Below are positions 1-5,903 of a DNA stretch of 7,099 nt, one piece after another. Made by a program: the position numbers and the translations under genes. Within the stretch, counting starts at the first letter, position 1. Each line of letters opens with the position of its first letter. The stretch comes from Deltaproteobacteria bacterium (GTDB lineage Bacteria > Desulfobacterota > WTBG01), in NCBI GenBank assembly GCA_013139225.1, contig WTBG01000150.1:1-7099 (forward strand), written 5' to 3'. The notes beneath the pieces were generated by a model that was given only the letters and a program-made list of their open reading frames with translations, was not told the origin of the DNA and did not search any database.

Positions 1-312
1 GAAAGGGCATCAGAAGCCATAAGAAATATTCAACAAGAGCATGTCTCTGTTTTGATCCTGGATGTGGGGGTTAAGGATATGGCCTGGAATGAAGTGGTTC
101 CTATAATTAAGGGGTTTGCCCCCACATTGCCAATTATTATGACTTCAGACCTTAACACACCGGAACTCGAAGCCAGCATCCTTCACCACAAAGCCTTCTA
201 CTACCATGTAAAATCTTTTGGAGTTGATGAATTGCTGCTGGCGGTTCGAAATGCTGTTGAGAAACCAGTGACCAACATACAAAAATTCCCAAGACAAGAG
301 GAGGCACCATGA
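1..312 (+). CDS. Response-regulator receiver-domain protein (5' end missing)
   Basis: The reading frame is open from the first base, so the N-terminus lies outside the window; 103 residues are visible. The pattern is the second half of a CheY-like receiver. A hydrophobic strand ends in the likely phospho-acceptor Asp (LILD, codon at 61-63). The conserved Thr/Ser strand follows (PIIMTSD), then a late strand with the conserved Lys (YHVKS, codon near 211) and a final helix (VDELLLAVRNAVE). The usual Lys-Pro is Lys-Ser here. Only about 20 residues follow the last helix, so there is no DNA-binding output domain at this end, although an N-terminal domain cannot be excluded. The stop overlaps the metF start (ATGA, 309-312), which implies translational coupling. 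The expected role is phosphorelay or protein-interaction signalling; its target is unknown. The family call is fairly sure, the function is not. Confidence 0.8.
   Translation, partial: ERASEAIRNIQQEHVSVLILDVGVKDMAWNEVVPIIKGFAPTLPIIMTSDLNTPELEASILHHKAFYYHVKSFGVDELLLAVRNAVEKPVTNIQKFPRQEEAP
299..304 (+). promoter_or_regulatory. Strong Shine-Dalgarno site for metF
   Basis: A perfect AGGAGG lies 4 bases before the ATG at 309, inside the last codons of the receiver gene. It fixes the metF start and suggests efficient re-initiation after the overlapping stop codon. Confidence 0.8.
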
Positions 313-1190
313 GTTTCCAAGAACTTTTAGATAAAGACCAGTTTTTAATCATTGCTGAACTGGAACCTCCTAAAGGAGTAGATACCTCTGACTTTTTGAA
401 ACATGCTGACAGCTTGCGGGGACGGGCACATGCAGTGTTGGTCCCTGAGATGAGCGGAGCCATTATGAGAATGGGATCGATTGGAGCTTCCTGTCCTTTG
501 AAGCAAAAAGGGACAGAAGCTATAGTGAGCATGAATTGCCGGGACCGCAATAGATTGGCGATTCAGGCTGACATGCTGAGTATTTTTTCGTTGGGATTAG
601 AAAATTTGTCTGTAAGCGAGGGAGATGATGTCACAAGCGGTGATCACATAGAGGCTAAGCCGGTAAATGACCTGGATGTAGTTAGCATGTTGGAAGCCGT
701 TAAAAAGTTGCAGAAGGGTATCGACTTGGCAGGAAATGACCTTTCAGGCATTCCTCAATTTTGTGTCGGATCTGAGGTGAATGCCGGTCTTGCAGGTGGG
801 GCTCTCGAAATAGAAGTGATGGAGATGGAGAAAAAAATCAAGGCGGGGGCAAATTATTTTTTCACCCCTACTATGTATGACCTGAAAGCATTGGAAGGTT
901 TCGTGAAAAAAGTGGCTCCTTTTAAGGTTTCTGTCTTTCCACGTGTTACTATTCTTAATTCGGTGGGTATGGCCCGGTTCATGTGCCGACACATGGATGG
1001 AGTGCTGATCCCCGAAGAGGTGCTTAACAGGTTGGGCAAGGCCCCTGACAAAACAAAAGAGGGGATTGCCATTGCGGCTGAAACAATCCAAAAACTTCAG
1101 AATATATGCCAGGGGGTTCTTCTGGTTGCCATCGGTGGTCAGGAAAGACTGGCAGCGGTATTGGATCAGGTGGGATCGTTAACTGCTTAA
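309..1190 (+). CDS. metF: Methylenetetrahydrofolate reductase (MetF family)
   Basis: The product has 293 residues, about the length of bacterial MetF, and would be a cytoplasmic FAD-dependent TIM-barrel enzyme interconverting 5,10-methylene- and 5-methyl-tetrahydrofolate. Visible family landmarks are an early strand with Glu17 before a Pro-Pro pair (AELEPPKG, compare E. coli FEFFPP with catalytic Glu28); a strand followed by EGDD at about 105-107 (compare RGD with Asp120 of E. coli); VGSEVNAG (compare YPEVHPEA); KAGANYFFTPTMYD (compare DAGANRAITQFFFD); and PRVTILNS (compare PGILPVSN). The Gln that follows Thr in that E. coli stretch (Gln183) is Pro here. There is no C-terminal MetV-like extension. 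The start is set by AGGAGG. The hdrCB and HdrA/Nuo genes downstream suggest a multi-subunit, electron-bifurcating or NADH-linked reductase of the Wood-Ljungdahl methyl branch rather than the methionine-biosynthesis enzyme. The family is confident; substrate and electron donor are inferred. Confidence 0.85.
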   Translation: MSFQELLDKDQFLIIAELEPPKGVDTSDFLKHADSLRGRAHAVLVPEMSGAIMRMGSIGASCPLKQKGTEAIVSMNCRDRNRLAIQADMLSIFSLGLENLSVSEGDDVTSGDHIEAKPVNDLDVVSMLEAVKKLQKGIDLAGNDLSGIPQFCVGSEVNAGLAGGALEIEVMEMEKKIKAGANYFFTPTMYDLKALEGFVKKVAPFKVSVFPRVTILNSVGMARFMCRHMDGVLIPEEVLNRLGKAPDKTKEGIAIAAETIQKLQNICQGVLLVAIGGQERLAAVLDQVGSLTA

Positions 1191-1301
1191 GAATTTAGAA
1201 AAATGATTCTTGATGCTCTCAAAGCTAAAAAATCGAGTCACTCTCGCGAAGCCTCTCCTCAACTTGATCGGGAAGCGAGGGTCCATAACAATCTGAAATT
1301 A

Positions 1302-1329
1302 CTGGATTCCTGCTTTCGCAGGAATGACA
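1302..1329 (+). repeat. Short palindromic intergenic repeat (hairpin)
   Basis: This stretch contains a perfect 8-bp inverted repeat, ATTCCTGC (1306-1313) and GCAGGAAT (1318-1325), around a TTTC loop, flanked by CTGG and GACA. It matches the well-known dispersed element whose core reads roughly ATTCCxGC-TTTCGC-xGGAAT-GAC, found in many copies in Desulfobacterota and other genomes (recalled from general knowledge). It sits in the 197-bp gap between metF and hdrC. If transcribed it forms a stable hairpin that could affect mRNA processing or the relative expression of metF and hdrCB. There is no U-tract after it (AAAAAGGGG follows), so it is not a typical intrinsic terminator. Confidence 0.75.
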
Positions 1330-1387
1330 AAAAGGGGCGAATTGTTCTTTTTGCTAAACCGTCAATTTTTAAGATAATCAAACAGAG

Positions 1388-1972
1388 ATGAACGGGATGG
1401 AACTGATAGGAGATAAAAATTTCAGGGATGTTGTGGTTGATGCGGTTGGAGAGGAGATCTTCACCTGTTACCAGTGTTATAAATGTTCTGCCGGATGTCC
1501 GGTTTCCTTTGCAATGGATATGCTTCCCCATCAAGTTATAAGGTCGGTGCTGTTCAATCAGAAGGAGAGAGTTTTATCTTCCAGGACGATTTGGGTCTGC
1601 GCAGCGTGTGAGACCTGTACGACTCGTTGTCCCAATGAAATAGAGATTGCCAAAGTGATGGATGTCTTAAGACAGATTCAGCAAGAAAGTGGTAAGCAAG
1701 CAAAAGAACCGAAAGTTCCCATATTCCATAAGGCATTTCTCGATTCCATCAAGAAGACAGGTAGAGTGCACGAATTGACCATGATTAGAAATTATACTCA
1801 AAAGAGTGGTGAATTGAGGGAAAAGCTCAAAACAGGGGAATGGAAAAACGATGTAAGGCTGGGAATGAAAATGTTTTTGCGTGGCAAGCTTAAGGTTATG
1901 CCTCCTAAATGTGGTGGGGTTAAGGAAGTGAAAAAAATATTTGAACAGGCAAAGGAGCATAAAAAAGCATGA
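1388..1972 (+). CDS. hdrC: Heterodisulfide reductase subunit C-like iron-sulfur protein
   Basis: The product has 194 residues and carries two [4Fe-4S] motifs spaced as in HdrC: Cys27-x2-Cys30-x2-Cys33-x3-Cys37-Pro (CYQCYKCSAGCP) and Cys71-x2-Cys74-x2-Cys77-x3-Cys81-Pro (CAACETCTTRCP). Between them is the family's short linker ending in IWVCAACETC. No signal peptide or membrane segment is seen, so it is soluble, unlike HdrE-linked forms. The C-terminal third is basic and helical, without clear motifs. HdrC passes electrons from the HdrA flavin to HdrB. It overlaps hdrB by 4 bases (ATGA), indicating coupled translation of a tight complex. The ATG at 1388 is chosen because it gives the whole N-terminus, but the ribosome site before it is weak; ATG at 1397 is an alternative. 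The family is very likely; the terminal electron acceptor is not known. Confidence 0.9.
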   Translation: MNGMELIGDKNFRDVVVDAVGEEIFTCYQCYKCSAGCPVSFAMDMLPHQVIRSVLFNQKERVLSSRTIWVCAACETCTTRCPNEIEIAKVMDVLRQIQQESGKQAKEPKVPIFHKAFLDSIKKTGRVHELTMIRNYTQKSGELREKLKTGEWKNDVRLGMKMFLRGKLKVMPPKCGGVKEVKKIFEQAKEHKKA

Positions 1973-2820
1973 AGGTTTCCTTCTTCCCCGGCTGTTCACT
2001 TGAAGGAACTGCCCGTGAATATGGTGAATCAATCGAAGCGGTTTGCAAAAGTCTCGACATAGAATTGCAGGAGTTATCAGACTGGAGCTGCTGTGGGGCA
2101 AGCTCTGCACATTCTACCAATGAGTTTCTTTCAGTCGCACTTCCAGCCAGAAATTTGTCTATAGCAGAAAGAAAAGGGCAGGATTTGGTGACGCCCTGTG
2201 CTGCCTGCTTCAGCCGTTTCAAGGCTGCGGAGAAAGCCTTAACCTGCGAATCAAAAGTCGATGTGGGAATCCCCTTTCAAGGGAAAATAAACATTCTCCA
2301 CATGCTGGAATTTCTCTGCCGGGAAGAATTCTCGGAGGACATTGAAAAAAAGATAAAGAGACCTCTTAAGAACTTGAAAGCGGTGAGCTATTATGGCTGC
2401 CTGCTGGTTCGTCCCCCCCGGGTGACTGATACCGAGCACTGGGAAGATCCCCAGGCACTGGATATTCTTATTTCCAGGCTTGGGGGGGAAAGTGTTTTTT
2501 GGCCTTATAAAACCGAATGCTGTGGGGGAAGCCTGGTTTTGACCAGAGTGGATATTATACACAGGTTGAACGGCAGGTTATTGGATATGGCACGTGAGGC
2601 GGAGGCTGACTGTATTGTTACAGCCTGTCCATTGTGTCAGGCCAATCTGGATACCAGGCAGGAAGAGATAGGTGACAAAGAAGGAGTCAGCTATGATATT
2701 CCGATTTTCTATTTTACCGAACTTATGGGGTTGGCTTTTGGGAATAAAGGAGTTAGAAAGTGGCTGGGGCGGCACCTGGTAGATCCCCGTCCGCTGCTTG
2801 AATCAAAAGGATTGATCTGA
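1969..2820 (+). CDS. hdrB: Heterodisulfide reductase subunit B-like protein (two CCG domains)
   Basis: The product has 283 residues, typical for HdrB. It has two complete cysteine-rich CCG domains: Cys9...Cys41-Cys42-Gly...Cys77-x2-Cys80, and Cys144...Cys184-Cys185-Gly...Cys220-x2-Cys223. In methanogen HdrB these sets bind two non-cubane [4Fe-4S] clusters that cleave the CoM-S-S-CoB disulfide. All ten ligands are present here, so the subunit looks catalytically competent. In a bacterium without coenzyme M/B its partner is probably another disulfide or thiol, or it serves as an electron relay, possibly to MetF (inference). Translation is coupled to hdrC by an ATGA overlap. A 224-bp repeat-filled gap separates it from the HdrA/Nuo genes. 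It could also be called a CoB-CoM heterodisulfide reductase B family protein; the family is secure, the substrate unknown. Confidence 0.9.
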   Translation: MKVSFFPGCSLEGTAREYGESIEAVCKSLDIELQELSDWSCCGASSAHSTNEFLSVALPARNLSIAERKGQDLVTPCAACFSRFKAAEKALTCESKVDVGIPFQGKINILHMLEFLCREEFSEDIEKKIKRPLKNLKAVSYYGCLLVRPPRVTDTEHWEDPQALDILISRLGGESVFWPYKTECCGGSLVLTRVDIIHRLNGRLLDMAREAEADCIVTACPLCQANLDTRQEEIGDKEGVSYDIPIFYFTELMGLAFGNKGVRKWLGRHLVDPRPLLESKGLI

Positions 2821-2871
2821 CTATACGGGGTATTTTATTTTGAGGCTTTAAGGCAGTTGAATTGAAACTCG

Positions 2872-3019
2872 AAATCCGAAGCACGAAACCCGAAACAAAT
2901 ACGAATGACCGAAAAACAAAATTCTAAACAGTATGAGTGAGGTGAGGGTAATAAGTTTTAGCATTTAATATTTGAGAATTTGGATTTGTTTCGAATTTCG
3001 TATTTCGCAATTCGGATTT
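2872..3019. repeat. Long imperfect inverted repeat filling the hdrB to hdrA'-nuoE gap
   Basis: The left arm begins AAATCCGAA (2872-2880) and continues with CGAAA and CGAAACAAAT to about 2925. The right arm, from about 2966, holds ATTTGTTTCGAATTTCG and ends TTCGGATTT (3011-3019), the reverse complement of the left end. The arms pair imperfectly, with an indel of about 8 bases in the outer part, around a central unpaired region (about 2926-2965). AT-rich elements built from CGAAA/TTTCG words are, from general knowledge, a recurrent dispersed repeat in Desulfobacterota and related genomes. No transposase is encoded, so it is a non-autonomous or REP/MITE-like element. It ends only 25 bases before the next start codon. 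Confidence 0.75.
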
Positions 3020-3044
3020 ACCAGATTTGACCATGGGGTTATTG

Positions 3045-3944
3045 ATGAGCTCTACTGAAGAACAAGATAATAAAAAAAGCAATCCACCGCCCGTTGGAGC
3101 CGTAATGGTTGTAGGAGCTGGGATTGGAGGCATCCAGGCCTCTCTGGATCTGGCCAATAGCGGGTTTAAGGTTTACCTGGTTGAAGAGGAACCCACCATC
3201 GGTGGAAGGATGGCCCAGCTGGACAAGACATTTCCCACCAATGACTGCTCCATGTGTATCATTTCTCCCAAGCTGGTGGAGTGTGGAGGGCATCCTAATA
3301 TTGAGAACCTCACCTATTCAGACCTCATTGATCTCAAGGGGGAGCCGGGTAATTTTAAGGCATCTATCAGAAGGAGGGCAAGGTCGGTCGATGAGTCGCT
3401 CTGTACGGGTTGCGGTGAGTGTATCAACCAATGTCTGGTAGGAAACAGGGTGTATCTTGATGTTAAGGTGGTTGAACCGGTCTTGCCGGAAGATGAGCGG
3501 ATGGCGGTTAATGAAATTCTGGATAAACACAAAAAAAGCAGGAGCCCCTTAATCCCTGTCCTTCAGGACATAAACAGCCACTTCAACTATTTGCCGCCGC
3601 CCGTTCTTAAATATGTCGCGTACAAACTGAATGTCTCACTTGCCCACATCTTAAGGGTTGCTACGTTCTATGCCTTCTTTAGCCTGGAGCCCCGTGGGAA
3701 GCACATAATCAGTGTCTGTATGGGTACGGCATGCCACGTACGGGGCGGCGAGAGGATTTTAGAGAAACTGGAAGATGAATTGGGCATCAAGTACGGCCAA
3801 ACCACCGAGGATAAAAATTTTAGCCTGGATATGGTACGTTGTATCGGGTGTTGTGCCCTGAGCCCTGTCATCCGGGTGGACGAGCGCGTCTATTCCCGGG
3901 TACGTTATAACACGGTTATGGATGTCGTTTCGAAGTACGGATGA
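3045..3944 (+). CDS. HdrA N-terminal half fused to NuoE domain
   Basis: The product has 299 residues from ATG 3045. Residues 17-135 are the start of HdrA: FAD-binding VVGAGIGGIQAS (Gly24, 26, 29), acidic end of the second strand at VEEE, GGRMAQLDKTFPTNDCSMC and PKLVECGGHPNIE, all HdrA signatures. A ferredoxin motif follows, Cys120-x2-Cys123-x2-Cys126-x3-Cys130, then Leu instead of the usual Pro. HdrA stops there. Residues about 145-299 are a full NuoE/24-kDa subunit: an N-terminal helical part (LPEDERMAVNEIL, INSHFNYLPPPVL, RVATFYAFF) and a thioredoxin-like [2Fe-2S] domain with Cys225-x4-Cys230 and Cys266-x3-Cys270. The frame is open throughout. ATG 3045 follows a GGGG stretch at usable spacing; ATG 3033 and TTG 3027 are in-frame alternatives with poorer sites. 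It likely feeds electrons between NuoF (next gene) and the HdrA flavin, whose remaining part is in the gene starting at 5904. Domain calls are confident; activity is inferred. Confidence 0.9.
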   Translation: MSSTEEQDNKKSNPPPVGAVMVVGAGIGGIQASLDLANSGFKVYLVEEEPTIGGRMAQLDKTFPTNDCSMCIISPKLVECGGHPNIENLTYSDLIDLKGEPGNFKASIRRRARSVDESLCTGCGECINQCLVGNRVYLDVKVVEPVLPEDERMAVNEILDKHKKSRSPLIPVLQDINSHFNYLPPPVLKYVAYKLNVSLAHILRVATFYAFFSLEPRGKHIISVCMGTACHVRGGERILEKLEDELGIKYGQTTEDKNFSLDMVRCIGCCALSPVIRVDERVYSRVRYNTVMDVVSKYG

Positions 3945-3948
3945 GGAG
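3944..3948 (+). promoter_or_regulatory. Shine-Dalgarno site for the nuoF-like gene
   Basis: AGGAG begins at the last base of the preceding stop codon and lies 9 bases before the ATG at 3958. It supports that start and close coupling of the NuoE- and NuoF-type subunits. Confidence 0.7.
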
Positions 3949-3957
3949 AAACATTGA

Positions 3958-5868
3958 ATGTCCCTTCTAACGAAAAAAGATCTGGATGAGATAAAGGAGA
4001 AAGGTCTTAAATCAAGTTATCCCGAGAGGACCAAGATTGCCGTTGGCATGTCCACCTGCGGAAGGGCATCTGGCGCGGAAGAGGTGCTTCAAGCCATCGA
4101 AAAAGAGGCCCGTTCTCTTGGCCTTGACATCATTTCGACCTCTACCGGATGTATGGGGCTTTGTCAGAGAGAACCTCTGGTTGACGTCATAAAACCCGGA
4201 TGGCCGAGAATCGTCTATCAACAGATGGACGTTAAGAAATCCAAAGAGATTGTTGCAGCACTTGCTGAGAATAAGATAATCCCCAAGTATGCACTTTGCA
4301 AAATTGAAGAAGAACCTCACCTGTTTGAAAATACAACCCATGCGTATAAACTGAACGGATTGCCTGAAGGTATGGGAAACGTTCCCTCTTATAAAGACGT
4401 TCCATTTTTTGGAAAACAAAAAAAGAGGGTGCTCCAGGGTTGCGGGACTCTAAACCCGGATAAGGTTGAGGACTACATCGCCTTTGGCGGATACACCGCC
4501 CTGTTTAAGGCATTAAAAGAGCTGGATCCCAAAATGGTTATTGATGAAGTTACGACATCCGGTTTAAGGGGTCGGGGGGGAGCGGGATTTCCCACCGGAA
4601 GGAAATGGAGTTTCTGTCGAGAGGCAAAGGGGGAGCCAAAGTATGTGATATGCAATGCCGACGAAGGTGACCCGGGTGCCTATATGGACCGTAGCATCCT
4701 TGAGGGCAACCCCCACCAGGTGATTGAGGGAATGATAATCGGGGCCTATGCGATTGGTGCCAGACATGGGGTTGTGTATGCCCGGGCTGAGTATCCCCTT
4801 GCCATAGAGAAACTCACCCTTGCCCTGGAACAGGCGCGCGGGCTTGGATTGCTGGGAAATGATATCCTTCATTCTGGCTTCGATTTTGATGTTTCTATAG
4901 AACGTGGATCGGGGGCATTTGTGTGCGGTGAGGAAACTGCCCTTATCGCCTCCATCGAAGGTACTACGGGTGAGCCCAGACAACGACCTCCTTTCCCCGC
5001 CCAAAAGGGGCTCTGGGAAAAACCCACCAACATCAATAACGTTAAAACCTGGGCAAATATTCCCCTTATAATTGCCCGTGGCGCGGATTGGTTCAAAGAG
5101 ATTGGGACGGAGAAGAGCAAGGGAACGATGATCTTCTCCATGGTGGGGAAGGTTAAGATGAATGGTTTGGTAGAAGTTCCTATGGGAATGACCCTTAGGG
5201 AACTGGTTTTCGATGTCGGGGGAGGAGTACCGGATAAGAGGGCGTTTAAGGCGGTACAGACAGGTGGACCTTCTGGAGGTTGCATACCGGATTCTCTCAT
5301 GGATTTGCCCGTTGACTATGACAAGCTGGCAGAGGTGGGTTCTATTATGGGTTCAGGTGGTATGGTGGTAATGGATGAGACTGCCTGTATGGTTAATGTT
5401 GCCAAATACTTTCTTGCCTTCACCAAAGACGAGTCCTGCGGGAAGTGTACACCCTGCCGCGAAGGGACCAAAAGGATGCTCGACATACTGACCGATATTA
5501 CTGAGGGCCGCGGGAGAGAAGGCGACATTGAACTCCTGGAGGATATGGGCAGGATCATTATCGATTCCGCCCTGTGTGCCCTGGGAGGAACCGCACCCAA
5601 CCCTGCCTTGACTACTATCCGTTATTTCAGAGAGGAGTACGAAGAACATATCCGAAACAGGAGGTGTCCGGCGGGTGTATGCAAGGGGTTGTTCGAATTT
5701 TTCATCGACCCGGAAACGTGTATTGGTTGTGGCCGATGCCTTAGAGATTGTCCAAGCAATGCCATTACCGGTGAGAAAAAGAAAGCACACACGTTGGATG
5801 TTGCCAAGTGTATCCAGTGCGGCATATGCAGGGAGACTTGCCCATCCAATGCTGTGAGGGTTAAGTAG
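3958..5868 (+). CDS. nuoF: NuoF-like NADH dehydrogenase subunit with extra Fe-S domains
   Basis: The product has 636 residues, longer than respiratory NuoF (about 445) and built like HydB/HndC-type diaphorases. Residues 25-105 form a thioredoxin-like ferredoxin domain with Cys34, Cys65 and Cys69 but only three obvious cysteines. The NuoF core follows: Gly-rich FMN/NADH motif GRGGAGFPTGRKW (205-217), CNADEGDPGAYMDR, and VCGEETAL (322-329). The N3-type [4Fe-4S] ligands are Cys494-x2-Cys497-x2-Cys500 and Cys540 (SCGKCTPCREGT, LCALGGTAPNP). A CPAGVC linker (570-575) leads to a C-terminal 2[4Fe-4S] ferredoxin with Cys588/591/594/598 and Cys618/621/624/628. The role is cytoplasmic oxidation of NADH (or reduction of NAD+) at FMN, exchanging electrons with the NuoE and NuoG parts fused to HdrA halves on either side. 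No [FeFe] hydrogenase catalytic subunit is present, so a hydrogenase role is unlikely. BamH-like or HydB-like naming is possible; the NADH-diaphorase call is strong. Confidence 0.93.
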   Translation: MSLLTKKDLDEIKEKGLKSSYPERTKIAVGMSTCGRASGAEEVLQAIEKEARSLGLDIISTSTGCMGLCQREPLVDVIKPGWPRIVYQQMDVKKSKEIVAALAENKIIPKYALCKIEEEPHLFENTTHAYKLNGLPEGMGNVPSYKDVPFFGKQKKRVLQGCGTLNPDKVEDYIAFGGYTALFKALKELDPKMVIDEVTTSGLRGRGGAGFPTGRKWSFCREAKGEPKYVICNADEGDPGAYMDRSILEGNPHQVIEGMIIGAYAIGARHGVVYARAEYPLAIEKLTLALEQARGLGLLGNDILHSGFDFDVSIERGSGAFVCGEETALIASIEGTTGEPRQRPPFPAQKGLWEKPTNINNVKTWANIPLIIARGADWFKEIGTEKSKGTMIFSMVGKVKMNGLVEVPMGMTLRELVFDVGGGVPDKRAFKAVQTGGPSGGCIPDSLMDLPVDYDKLAEVGSIMGSGGMVVMDETACMVNVAKYFLAFTKDESCGKCTPCREGTKRMLDILTDITEGRGREGDIELLEDMGRIIIDSALCALGGTAPNPALTTIRYFREEYEEHIRNRRCPAGVCKGLFEFFIDPETCIGCGRCLRDCPSNAITGEKKKAHTLDVAKCIQCGICRETCPSNAVRVK

Positions 5869-5887
5869 ATGGTTTCAGGTAGTGAAG

Positions 5888-5893
5888 AGGGAG
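5888..5893 (+). promoter_or_regulatory. Probable ribosome binding site for the nuoG'-hdrA' gene
   Basis: AGGGAG lies 10 bases before the ATG at 5904. A second, tighter purine run (TAAGG, 5896-5900) is 3 bases before it. Both sit in the 35-bp gap after the nuoF-like stop and support 5904 as the start. Confidence 0.5.
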
Positions 5894-5903
5894 TGTAAGG
5901 CGA

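Noticed and set aside
1302..1335. Rho-independent terminator after metF
   Set aside because: The hairpin is real but is followed by AAAAAGGGGCG, not a T-tract, on the + strand. It matches a dispersed repeat better.
1203..1391. 62-residue open frame between metF and hdrC, ending in an ATGA overlap with hdrC
   Set aside because: Its second half is a read-through of the palindromic repeat (SCFRRNDKKG is the typical translation of that element), there is no good ribosome site, and no domain is visible. The overlap with hdrC is probably chance.
3045..3944. HdrA truncation as a frameshift or assembly artefact
   Set aside because: The frame stays open straight into an intact NuoE domain. The missing HdrA part resumes at the matching residue in the gene starting at 5904, itself fused in frame to a NuoG-like module. 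Two compatible in-frame junctions are unlikely from an error.
4564..5004. Long minus-strand open frames opposite the nuoF-like and other genes
   Set aside because: They are antisense shadows of well-supported plus-strand genes; none shows a recognisable domain or ribosome site.
5869..5898. Nine-codon ATG frame directly after the nuoF-like stop
   Set aside because: It is too short to support as a gene. It could at most be a translational bridge to the next start, with no evidence beyond its position.
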